From assembly GCA_963662155.1 (NCBI GenBank), contig OY759269.1:8662355-8726354 (forward strand): 64,000 nucleotides of DNA, given 5' to 3'. Source of the stretch: Lamellibrachia columna (lineage: Eukaryota; Annelida; Polychaeta; Sabellida; Siboglinidae). This document shows, in pieces, positions 1-10,600 of the stretch. Position 1 is the first letter of the stretch. The number at the start of each line of letters is the position of its first letter. The position numbers and the translations under genes were made by a program. Below the pieces are notes generated by a model, which saw only the letters and a list, made by a program, of their open reading frames with translations, was not told where the DNA came from and made no database searches.

Positions 1-464
1 TGAATTTAACGCAAATAATTGTTTACAAGCATCGAGATCAACAAAGTTTTGTATGTTTTTAATGCAAGACACAAAGTGCGCACGCTTATTAGCTGTATAG
101 TCACCAGATAGCCTGGTTGTATGCAAGTATTACAGTACCTCTGGTACTACAATACCTCAGGGAGTTTGACGCCCCTGCATTGCAGAGTTGAAAATCACTG
201 CCTTGTGATACAGGTTCTCGACAGAACCGAAGGCTAAGGGAGCAAACCCTAACAGAAAACCATGTCATTGTGGCAGCATCAAGGGTGGTTGATGAATGGA
301 ACTCCCAACATCTCCCGACCAGCCACTGCAGGGATAAATAGCTCGCGCCTGTCTTGACGTGTTCTTGCCGGTGTGAGACCTCTATTTGCTCCCCGAGAGA
401 GTGCCGCTAGTAACTTGCAAAAGCCAGCAGCACTTCAACACTTTTTGCAAGCAGCTCTCATGAA
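1..464. other. Left edge and probable 5' leader of the first LINE
   Basis: No convincing gene. From about position 121 this is probably the 5' untranslated part of the LINE whose ORF begins at 465. A 10-bp sequence at 111-120 (GCCTGGTTGT) recurs with one mismatch at 3635-3644 just after the LINE tail, which would fit a target-site duplication. The leader contains GGGATAAATAGC near 333, which resembles a TATA-like element, but no promoter can be proved. Bases 1-110 show nothing recognisable. Confidence 0.4.
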
Positions 465-3400
465 ATGCACAACCGCACGAATTACCATACCGGACCGGTC
501 GTCGCCCGGGTTACCAAGGACCGCGCTGCTCGACCTCATCTTCCGTCGACAGTGAAAAATCAGCTAGGAAGAAGAGAACAACTATCAATCGCTCAATGGA
601 ACGTCAGGACTCTCCTCGACCGAGAAGTAGCCGACCGACCGGAAAGACGTACTGCACTAGTAGCAATGGAACTCGCCAAGTACAATATAGACATTGCCGC
701 CCTGTGCGAAACAAGGTTCTCAGAGTCTGGTAGTCTTAATGACTTGGAATACTCTTTCTTCTGGAGTGGCAGACCCAAAGGAGAGAGAAGGGAGGCTGGA
801 GTGGGCTTTGCTATAAAGAAGGACATCGTGACAATGCTGACAGAAATGCCACGGCCAGTAAGTGACAGAATCATGATGATGAGACTACCTCTGAGCAAGG
901 ACAACTATGCTACAATTATCAGTGTTTACGCTCCAACAATGACAAACCCGGACGATAACAAGGAGGCTTTCTACAACCAGCTGTCAAGTACGCTCAGAGA
1001 CATCCCTCGTACCGATAAGCTACTGCTGATAGGAGACTTCAATGCAAGGATAGGAAGAGACAATGACAAATGGACCATGGTCATGGGCAAATATGGGATC
1101 GGGAAACGCAACTCCAATGGCGAGCTTCTACTGGCTTTGTGCTCTGAGTTCGAACTGATAGTAACGAACACCATGTTCAAGCAGAAGGATGAACGCAAGA
1201 CCACCTGGATGCATCCTCGTTCCAGACACTGGCATATGATCGACTTCATCATCACGAGGTGTCGGGATAAGATGGACATCCACAGTACTCGAGCCATGCG
1301 TGGAGCTAACTGCTGGACCGATCACCATATGCTGAGGTCAAAAGTGGCATTTAGAGTACGACAAAAGCACAACAGACAAGGGGTAAGAAAACCGACCAAG
1401 CTAAACACAGCAAAACTACGTACCATCAGTCATAGGGAGAGCTTCGAGCAGGAGATGGACAGCGCTCTCGCCCAATGGGAGGAGAAGGAAAGCTCAACAC
1501 CAGATGAGGAATGGGCAGCTCTGCAACAAGTAGTATACAACACAGCTAAAACATTTCTCGGCAAGCCAGACAGAAAACACCAGGACTGGTTCGACCCCAA
1601 CGACCAGGAGCTACAAAATCTAATAAGCAGAAGAGACCAATCCCACCAGAGAGTGTTGCAGACCAGGAGTACTAGATCCACCACTGCAGCGTACAAAGAT
1701 GCCTGCAGACTGCTACAAAAACGCACCCGTGCCCTGAAGTCAGAATGGTGGGAAATGAAGGCAGAGGAGCTGCAGAGATCTGCAGACAGAAATGACATGA
1801 AGGGCTTCTACAATGGACTGAAGGAAGTGTGGGGACCCGCGAAAAAAGGACCTGTTCACCTGAAGTCAACAGATGGAATGGAAACCTTCTCTGACAGCAA
1901 GAGAGTTGTGGCAAGATGGAGTGAACACTTCCAAAAACTACTCAACGTCCCTGGCGACATAGAACATGAAGCTCTTGTCAACATCCAGCAGCGCATTACC
2001 AACACATGCCTTGATGAGATTCCAAACATGGATGAGATGGCTAGAGCAATCGCCGGCCTGAAAGATGGCAAAGCACCTGGGAGTGATGGAATTCCTGCTG
2101 AAGTATGGAAGCACGGAGGAGACAATCTGTCCAACAGACTGCACCAATTAATCACCAAAGCCTGGGAAGAGGGTTCTGTACCACAAGCGTGGAAGGATGC
2201 CAGCATTGTAACCATCTACAAGAAAGGAGATCGAACAGACTGTGGGAACTACAGAGGTATCTCTCTTCTTTCCATAGCAGGCAAGATCTTCGCCAGGATC
2301 CTGCTCAACAGACTATCTATTCACATAACACCAGAAGTAGTTCCGGAGACACAGTGTGGCTTCAGATCCAACCGGACCACAGCGGACATGATATTTTGTC
2401 TTCGACAACTACAAGAAAAGTGCATTGAGCAGGACCGACCACTATATATAGTATTTGTCGACTTCACGAAGGCGTTTGATACAGTCGGAAGGACTGGGCT
2501 ATGGCAGCTACTGAGGAAATATGGATGCCCAGAGAAATTCACAACCATGATCGAGGCTCTACATACGGGAATGATGGCGAATGTGAGTGTTGGAGGGGAA
2601 GTCTCGGAAACGTTCGGTGTTACCAATGGTGTCAAGCAAGGCTGTGTACTGGCCCCCACGCTCTTCTCCATCTTCCTATCAGCAATGCTTGTCGAGGCTT
2701 TCCGAGGCATGGGAGATGGCGTCTATATACAGTCTAGACAGAGCGCTGACCTATTCAACATCGCACACTTCAGAGCGAAGACCAAGACTACCCAGATACT
2801 TGTGAGAGAGCTGCTATACGCAGATGACAGTGCACTGGTCGCCCACTCCGCTGAAGAGATCCAGAGAATAGTGGATGCTTTCTCCGATGCATCAAAGAAG
2901 TTCGGCCTGAAGATTAACATCAAGAAGACGGAAGTGCTGTACCAATCCAACTCTACAAGAACCCGAGAGGAGGATATCATGGTTGATGGAAACAAACTGA
3001 ACTCTGTTCCGGAATTCACCTACCTCGGAAGCACTATATCAAGTGATGGACGCATTGATGCTGAAATACAGAGGAGGATGGCCAAGGCTAGCGCATCTTT
3101 CGGCCGATTACGCCAGAGACTCTGGAACAACCACCATGTGTCCACGCGGGTCAAAGGCAAGATCTACCGTGCAATTGTGCTATCCACCTTACTATACGGA
3201 GCCGAGGCCTGGACAGTGTACAGACGACAGGTGAAAAAGCTGCATGCCTTCATGATGCGACATCTGCGTTCGATCATGAGGCTAACCTGGAAGGACAAAG
3301 TGACAAACAAGGAAATACTCGGTCGGATAGGGCTGCCCTCTATGGAAGATCTTCTGATCAAAAAGAATCTCCTGTGGACTGGACACCTCATGAGGATGTC

Positions 3401-3634
3401 ATCAGACAGACTACCAAAGCAGATCCTCTACTCTCAATTGTCTTCTGGTCACAGACAGAGAGGACGCCCTCGTCTCCGGTTCAAGGATACCATCAAGAGA
3501 AACCTCAAGCTGAGAGACATAAAGACCGACTCATGGACATCACTCTCGCAGCAGAGAACTAAATGGAGTGCGGCGGTCAAGAAATGAAAGCAGTCTTTGT
3601 CGCATAGCGACTGACAGCATGATGATGATGATGA
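121..3634 (+). mobile_element. Full-length APE-type non-LTR retrotransposon (RTE/Ingi-like)
   Basis: One long ORF (465-3587) with endonuclease followed by reverse transcriptase, a 3' UTR of only about 45 bp and a 3' tail of ATG/GAT trinucleotides (about 3618-3634). A very short 3' UTR and a microsatellite tail in place of poly(A) are typical of RTE-like elements. The imperfect 10-bp flanking repeat (111-120 and 3635-3644) is a candidate target-site duplication, so the 5' boundary is inferred. The element lies upstream of the first MYO19 exon found, possibly in an early intron of that gene. The clade assignment is tentative. Confidence 0.75.
465..3587 (+). CDS. LINE polyprotein: AP endonuclease plus reverse transcriptase, 1040 aa
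   Basis: The product nicks target DNA and reverse-transcribes the element RNA there. The endonuclease-exonuclease-phosphatase domain occupies about residues 38-295: QWNVRT near 44, catalytic E82 in CETRF, GDFN at 190-193 and the terminal D286-H287. The reverse transcriptase covers about 535-870: YKKGDRTDCGNYRGISLL from 585, FVDFTKAFD with catalytic D666, GVKQGC near 722 and YADD at 785-788. The C-terminal part has the WTGHLMRM and GRPRLRFKD signatures shared by many animal LINE proteins. No RNase H domain is seen. The frame is open with all catalytic residues present, so this may be a recent insertion. The first ATG at 465 is taken as the start; a later in-frame start would not affect the domains. 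Confidence 0.9.
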   Translation: MHNRTNYHTGPVVARVTKDRAARPHLPSTVKNQLGRREQLSIAQWNVRTLLDREVADRPERRTALVAMELAKYNIDIAALCETRFSESGSLNDLEYSFFWSGRPKGERREAGVGFAIKKDIVTMLTEMPRPVSDRIMMMRLPLSKDNYATIISVYAPTMTNPDDNKEAFYNQLSSTLRDIPRTDKLLLIGDFNARIGRDNDKWTMVMGKYGIGKRNSNGELLLALCSEFELIVTNTMFKQKDERKTTWMHPRSRHWHMIDFIITRCRDKMDIHSTRAMRGANCWTDHHMLRSKVAFRVRQKHNRQGVRKPTKLNTAKLRTISHRESFEQEMDSALAQWEEKESSTPDEEWAALQQVVYNTAKTFLGKPDRKHQDWFDPNDQELQNLISRRDQSHQRVLQTRSTRSTTAAYKDACRLLQKRTRALKSEWWEMKAEELQRSADRNDMKGFYNGLKEVWGPAKKGPVHLKSTDGMETFSDSKRVVARWSEHFQKLLNVPGDIEHEALVNIQQRITNTCLDEIPNMDEMARAIAGLKDGKAPGSDGIPAEVWKHGGDNLSNRLHQLITKAWEEGSVPQAWKDASIVTIYKKGDRTDCGNYRGISLLSIAGKIFARILLNRLSIHITPEVVPETQCGFRSNRTTADMIFCLRQLQEKCIEQDRPLYIVFVDFTKAFDTVGRTGLWQLLRKYGCPEKFTTMIEALHTGMMANVSVGGEVSETFGVTNGVKQGCVLAPTLFSIFLSAMLVEAFRGMGDGVYIQSRQSADLFNIAHFRAKTKTTQILVRELLYADDSALVAHSAEEIQRIVDAFSDASKKFGLKINIKKTEVLYQSNSTRTREEDIMVDGNKLNSVPEFTYLGSTISSDGRIDAEIQRRMAKASASFGRLRQRLWNNHHVSTRVKGKIYRAIVLSTLLYGAEAWTVYRRQVKKLHAFMMRHLRSIMRLTWKDKVTNKEILGRIGLPSMEDLLIKKNLLWTGHLMRMSSDRLPKQILYSQLSSGHRQRGRPRLRFKDTIKRNLKLRDIKTDSWTSLSQQRTKWSAAVKK

Positions 3635-5084
3635 GCCTGGTAGTCAAATATTTTATGACATTGTGTATGTTTGAGCTATTCCCTTTCTGAATGCAATGAA
3701 GCCACACAAATTTGTCTTCCAGAGGAAGTATCTTTTCAACACAGAAGGCCTGAGTTAAAGTCCACTTAGAGCTTGTGCTAGTTGTTACCAATTCAGTATG
3801 TTGACTCAGTTGTTTAATACTGTACCAGTTTGTATTCTGGTTAGAGACCCTTAGAGTACACAGAACCCTGGACAGGTGCTAATCCAACCTATAGGCAAAC
3901 AATAATTACCACTGCTACAGCCACAGACACACAGCATGCTTTCCTTTCCAAGACAGATTATGCAACTACAGGGGGTGAAGCCTTGTGGACATTGTCTAAT
4001 GTTTTTATATAAGCAAAAATCATGTACCCTCTGTTAAGACAAGAACCCAAATCAATTTGAATATAACATGTTTGAAAGAGTTCACAAATTTAAACATCTA
4101 TATAAATATCTATATACCAGATTTAAAAAAAATCAAATAAATCCAATTTAAATAAAAAAAATTGATTTTTTTTAAAAAATTTTATATAAAAATCATGATT
4201 TTTTTCAACCCTGTCAAGATCTTAAATATAAATGTCCCACTCTAATTTTTTTTATTAAACTTGTTGATACGATGACCTTGCTAATGATAGAAATGTATCA
4301 AAATCATGGTTTACAATTTTTTTTATATCAGGTCACAGGTCAAGTTCAGTGACCTTCACAATTTTTGGTGATACACATCTCAACTGTGTGCAGACAAATA
4401 GACAAATCAAATACTGATCAAATCAGTACTTTAGCACTATTAGGGCCAAGGTTATATTTATGTATGTGTTAAGGGGTAAGACATTTTTTTTTCAATTTGT
4501 TATCATTAATATGCAATAACTCTAAAACTATTTAACTCACGAATCCGGAAATTGACAAAAGTAAATTTCAGTACGGGTCCAACATGTGCATCTAATTTAA
4601 TTAAAATCGGAGGGGCTTTTTTGGGTTTGGATTTCATATGGAATGACCCTAATAACAATTATTGTCTACTATGTTATTCCTAAAACATAAAATAGCATAC
4701 TGGTATTGTATTCTAACTAATATTATCTTCATAAACAAGTTATTATTGTATTCAAGCAACTTTTTCATCCATGTGAGATGGTTTATTTTATGGCAAAGGT
4801 CTCTTCACCACCCTCCCATTGTGTCTGTAACAGTGACTGATATTCCGACATATGATCAACCACAATACAAAGCTAAACATGAATACCCCAAAAACTTTTT
4901 TCCCATGATATCAAAGTAAATTATAAAAAATTAGACCGATACATTAACTTTTGTTTTTTGACCAAAACACAAAGTACACACACAGTCATCTCGACTCAGT
5001 CGATTGTATGTTGAATAATAATGAGATACAGTTCTTTTATAGCGCAGACTCCTGTACTGTATAGATAATACATAAATAACGGCA
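3635..5084. other. AT-rich intergenic DNA, no gene seen
   Basis: Very AT-rich, with interleaved A and T runs around 4120-4210 that could fold back on themselves. Short ORFs here (for example 4662-4919) have no recognisable domain and low-complexity composition, so they are not called. Confidence 0.5.
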
Positions 5085-5245
5085 AGGTTGACATTCATAA
5101 ACAGATAATGCTTGAATTATATTAGATTTTATGCTTGTGGCGCAAAACACATTTGGGCAGTACCGATATTAGAATAAATATAGTTTATGCTGCTATACAT
5201 AACATGATCTTACAATAAAAATGATCAGACTTTGTACGTCTAAAC
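5085..5245. mobile_element. Half of a palindromic MITE (family A)
   Basis: This matches the right half of a palindromic element also found at about 12.2, 23.1, 31.8-33.0 and 54.2 kb. Shared landmarks are CATTCATAAACAGATAATG, a CACATTTGGGCAG motif, a TTAGAATAAATATAGTTTA stretch and a terminal GATTTTACAATAAAAA-like segment (here GATCTTACAATAAAAATGA). The left half is missing or too diverged to see. Confidence 0.5.
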
Positions 5246-5264
5246 AAAAGTTGAAAAAAAAATT

Positions 5265-5416
5265 TAGTCGTACATGTTTGCATTTGACAACACGTACACT
5301 GACATATGATAACATGTACACTGACATTTGATAACATGTACACTGACATTTGACAACATGTACACTGACATTTGACAACATGTACACTGACATTTGACAA
5401 CATGTACACTGACATA
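5265..5416. repeat. 22-bp minisatellite, about 6 copies
   Basis: Tandem units built on GACATTTGACAACATGTACA with small changes (ATAT or ATTT, GATAAC or GACAAC). They create short cysteine- and valine-rich ORFs on the minus strand that are not real genes. Confidence 0.9.
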
Positions 5417-5804
5417 CGTTCATTGGATTTCAAAACGGACTTAATTGAGAACAAATGTAGAGCATTTTTTGGATGGACTGTACTTTGAGAGTTTTTTGGA
5501 ATGTACTGTAGAGAAATTTGGCATAATTTGTATCGGACATCTTGGAAACATAATGGAGTCCAGTTGGGCAGTTTTGATAAGTGCACTCTCGGCATGCACC
5601 CAAGCATTCATGAGTGATGTCTGGAAGTAAGACAGGTGAAAGTGATTTTTAGACTAGATTGCAAGCATATCACTCATTAACAATCCCCCTTACATAAACT
5701 ATGGATATATTAAAAAGTATGTCATTCATTACTTTTATGCAGTATTCCACTCTAGTATTAAATGAAAGATTACACTGGAAATCATTCAAGAATTTAGAAA
5801 ATGT

Positions 5805-6240
5805 TCTTGTTGTCACAACTGTATCTATTGTCACAACTGTTTTTATGGTCAACAACTGTAGTTATTATCACAACTGTACTTACTGTCACAACTGTAGTTA
5901 TTGTCACAACTGTAGTTATTATCACAACTTTATTTATTATTACAACTGTAGTTATTATCACAACTGTAATTATTATCACAACTGTATTTATTGTCACAAC
6001 TGTAGTTATTGTCACAACTGTCTTTATTGTCAGAACTGTATTTATTAACACAACTGTAGTTATTGTCACAAGTGTATTTAATGTCACAAATATATAATTT
6101 ATTGTTAGAACTATAGTTATAGTCACAACGGTATTTTTTTTCACAGATATAGATATTGTCACAACTGTGTTTATTGTTACAGTTTGTATTTATTGTCACA
6201 ACCGTGTTTTGTCACAACTTTATTTATTGTCACAAGTGAT
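5805..6240. repeat. 18-bp minisatellite, about 24 copies
   Basis: Tandem 18-bp units of the form TATTGTCACAACTGTAGT, diverged at the edges. Since 18 is a multiple of three, open frames run through it on both strands. These are artefacts of the repeat. Confidence 0.9.
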
Positions 6241-7377
6241 GTCATTTACTTTACTGCACACTGTTTCTGTATCCATTCATAATTGCGGGACTAATGCCCA
6301 TGTCTGAGTATCTAAATGATCCCCGCCATGTTGATTGACAGTAGACCACCGCTAGACCAGGCGTGATGTGAATCCTGCAGCACAGACTCTGCCAAGAACT
6401 GGATTACACTGATTTTTTTTAGTATTGCTGTATGTGATTGGGTTTCCTTCCTGATTCTCAAAACCAATGCGGCATAATGAAATAGGCCAGCTCTATATGT
6501 GTTGTGCTCACAGGCTTAGATTCCTTACTTATGGTCAACCGGGTTGGAGCAGCATTTAGAAGAGAACTTGTCTACATTGCTGACACACCAACTAAGTAAT
6601 GCCTGTCACGGGATGGAAAATTCACTCTTCTGAGCATGGAATGAACCAACTACGAACACTTGAGATCACAGGGAGTGAACCAGAATATGGGAATAAAGTC
6701 AACAAAGATGGGGATTTTAGGCGAAAATTCAGCCACGCCAGTTCCATGCTTCAAGCTACCCCTGAACAGATGTCATAAATATTAATACAATCAGTGCTAT
6801 ACTGTCCTGTAAAACAATGGTTCAGTTAAAGAATACAAATCATAAATTCAGCACCATGATTTGAAAATGGTATTTTAATGCCATGTTCCAATCATGTATA
6901 AAAATATAATATTTAGTTACCAAAGTGTAAAAATACAATATTTAGTTGCCAAATTTATTTATAATAATTATTCTGTTATAGCTACTAGTTTGCTGTGAAC
7001 TTTTCCAAATACCTTTTCTGATACCTAGAAAATGGCATAAAATGCCAGCAGCATCAAAATAATTACTTAGTATTTTCTGAATTTTGGTCAACTGTGCGAA
7101 GAAAGTAACCTTAGGTGAAAGTCCATTTAGGTAATACCCACCTGCTGCCCTCTAGGTGAGGCAGTAGTTACTGCTATTACCGTCTCATTGATTGATCGGT
7201 GACTGAGCCGAACAGGAAATTGGCAGAATGAGAAAATGGCTACGCAGTCTCGCCGTGTTCCGCATCAGTGCGTTTAATGATCTTACACGAATCAAAGATA
7301 GCCTTATCCCAATCTGCAGGAAACGAGATTCGATTTGCTCCAATAACCTTAATCCCTGAGTTGTTGGCAAAGTTCTA
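6241..7377. other. Non-coding DNA upstream of the first MYO19 exon found
   Basis: MYO19 needs an upstream exon with the start codon, because the exon at 7619 is preceded in frame by the TAG of its own splice acceptor. I searched here for an ATG-containing exon ending in phase 0 and found no convincing one. A 49-codon ORF near 6650-6778 has no good donor and no similarity I recognise. Confidence 0.4.
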
Positions 7378-7515
7378 GTGCTCCGGGCACAGTCGCTCAG
7401 CAGCTAGAGCATTGGACTGTCGATCGAGAGGACTTGGTTCAAACTGGCGTTTAAGACTTGGACAGCGTTGGTCACTCAACTCTTTTGGATGAGACATTAA
7501 AACTTCCTTTATCTT
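7378..7515 (+). mobile_element. tRNA-derived SINE
   Basis: The tRNA-like head has an A-box region around CAGTCGCTCAGCAG and a B box, GGTTCAAACTG, at 7436-7446. Downstream is TTTTGGATGAGACATTAAAA, a body motif also seen in degenerate form in the copy at 22.6 kb. It ends about 100 bp before a MYO19 exon. Confidence 0.7.
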
Positions 7516-7618
7516 TATTCAACAAATTGCCATCTATGCTTTGTACTCTTGTTTTTTTTTTAAATAAAGATTCACTTATTCAAGTGCATCATAATCTGAC
7601 TGTAATGGTGGTTTCTAG

Positions 7619-10600
7619 GAACTGAGGAAGATTCCGGCGAGACAAGCCTTGCCTCAAGGCAACTGGGATAACAAATACAGCGATGTCGATGATCTGACAC
7701 ACCTGCGCCCTCTATCCACAGCTGCAGGTACTCATGTTAAATTTATGCTCAACAGAAATCCTGTAGCAATACTAGCATGTTAATCGCTCATTTATTAGTT
7801 GATCTTATTTAAGTATATTTAAAGTAATGCCAAGAATAATACACTGATTTCACATGGACATGTTTTGGTTAATGTAATGGCTTTGAATGAAATATAACCC
7901 CAGTAAGTCCCGGGGGGATACTGCCATACCAAAGCGGTGGGGGTGTGCCATCAGAGCCCCATGGAGCACATGGAGAGAGAGAGAGAAATCAAGAAATTTA
8001 GGGTCACCAAGAGAGAATTTTTGAATAATTTATCTAATATCTATAAGTGTAAGTTAAGCCCGGGCAGAACGTTTTCATTGGAAAATTTCCTCTTCGATGA
8101 AAGAGAGAATTAACAGGTTTAATTGGGGCACAAAGAGAGAAAATTTAAAAAAATTTCTTCAGACAAACAAAAATGGCCAAAAAACGGGCATTTGCACGGC
8201 ACATACATGTATACCTCAGTATAGGGAGTACCCCCCCCCCCCCCGGAGTAAGTATTGCTGATACTAACAGTGGACTGGTGCCAAAGTTCAAATACATCTG
8301 CTCAATTACTGTATTAGTATGAGAGACACAACATCCAAAGAAATTAGAGTCAGACCTGCTTTGTACAGCGAGAAGTATTACAAGTGAACTTGTTAACACA
8401 TGGAAAGGCGATGACAGTGACATATGTTTATCGAAGTATAAGTTTGAAGAAGAGATTTGCGTACTCCCTAATTTGGAGCGTTGTTCAGTGTGGCAGTGAG
8501 TCCTGAACACTCAAGAGGACGAGGAACATATCCACCATCAACATGTAGGATAGGCTGGAGCCGCTGTATACAGAAAGACAAACATCTGGGTCAGAGATAA
8601 AATAGGGATTAATAAAGAAGAAAGTCTGCCGTGTTGCATCAAGAGAACTACCGGGACAAAACAAAGAGATAAAAGAAAAATTAGATGGATTGATAATATC
8701 AAGCATCGGACAGACGTATTTGTAGACCAGTCTAACAGATTAGCTCCTATTGTATTCTGGTAATTTATTTTAAGTATGACCAAATGTTGAGATATAAATT
8801 TGGCTGCCATGATGCTTTAAACATTATTTTAATTTGAGCAGATGAAATATTCATTGAATTTTTCCAAAGTATTGCCAAATCGTTATGTTGCATTTATTCA
8901 CTGCGGTGCTCTTTCTATTTGTTGCAGTACTTACCTGTCTGAGACAAAGATATGCCATTGACCAATTCTACACACATGCAGGAAACACGCTTATCGCCAT
9001 CAACCCCTTCAAATCAGTGGTCCATCTGTATGACGACCGCGCCATTGCTCACCACCAACAGTGCAGAGATGTCAAAAAGGTAACATTTTTCACATACCTA
9101 ATAAGCGTACATGCCCTATTAAGCGTACATGCCCTATTAAGCGTACATGCCCTATTAAGCGTACATGACCTATTATAAGCATACATGCCCTAATAAGTGT
9201 ACATCCCCACATTTTTGATCAGTGACAGTGTCACTCTCAGCGATCTTCAATTTTGACTTGGGATCCATATTGTTATTTCTCCACACCAATGTCAAGGCTC
9301 AGTGATGACAGAAGATCAAAAGTTCAGACTTTGCAGTGCTCTGGAATCCCTTTGACTACCCATGAATGTACAAATGACTGGTAACTCTAACCCAATCCTT
9401 CATTGAATCTCTTGTGAGTCACTTCAGTATAGTCTTCCCCAAACTTTCGCACAGCACGTGACCAACTGTATTTTGTCAATCTTTTAGAATGGATACTGCA
9501 TCTCTTTCACCAGTGGCGTATTTACGGGAGGGGCATTGGGCCATGTGATTAAGTTTCCACCCTGCAGACAGACAGTTTTTTCATCAAAATCAGCTCACGC
9601 CCATAATGTGCTTTCTACAAATGAAGTTGCAGAAAGGTGGACGAAGATTGTCTGAGTCGACAACCTCATTTTTTGCATCACACTTACGTTAACGGTCAGG
9701 CTATAGCATTGTCTGTTAGACAATAACATTATTTTCTGCTTGACAGGGAGACGACATTCAGTGTTACCCTGCACCTACTGCCACTTCAAAGCTATGTTGA
9801 CAGTTCAAAATAGGAAGCTTTCTAAATTATTTTTTTTGCAGAGCTTGGAAAATGTAGCATCAAATATAATAAATTTACCATAACTTGTCATGCTTAGTCA
9901 ATAGTCTCAAAATGTGCAACAGTTTTAGGGGTGTAGGATTCGGTTTTAGGGGTAAACACCTCCTGACTCTTGTAGTGAAGCATCCATACTCAAGTTAGGG
10001 TTGTCTAGCTTAGTGAAGATAGCAGTGGTCATTTATTATTCGTTATGGTAGGAACATTGTAGTTGCTCCTGGGTATGTCTGTTGAATAAAGTTGGGGTGG
10101 CAGACAATCTTGTTTTTAACTAATTTGCCATAACTACCAGCTTCAATAATTATGTCGTAATGCATCAATTAAGTCAATTAATTATTCAATGGAAATTGTG
10201 TTTGAATTCTAAATTTCATTCTTGCTTTTTAAAACTGTTTTGTGGTTGTGGGTAAATATGAATGGATGTTGTGTTATGGCTTAAAAAAATTGTGTGAACG
10301 TAACTGATTCATTATGTTTGAGAAGGACAGTCATGTGACATACAGAACCAGACTGAACGTTGTTGTCGTTGCAGATGGCGCCACATGTGTTCAGCGTCGC
10401 TGCGGCCATGTATAAGGCCCTCAAACATGGTGTCCGAACAACTGACCAGAGTGTTATCATCAGTGGAGAAAGTGGAGCGGGGAAGGTGGGTATGACGTAG
10501 TGGGGCGGGGTAGGTGGGTGTGACATTGTGGGGCATGGAAGGTGGATGTGACATAGTGGGGCAGGGTAGGTGGGTGTGACATTGTGTGGCAGGGTAGGTG

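Noticed and set aside
5794..6199. Valine/threonine-rich or tyrosine/cysteine-rich short ORFs
   Set aside because: 18-bp minisatellite artefacts on both strands.
8145..8810. Minus-strand ORFs of 121, 73 and 90 codons
   Set aside because: No domain; the region is a MITE plus a plus-strand LINE remnant in a MYO19 intron.
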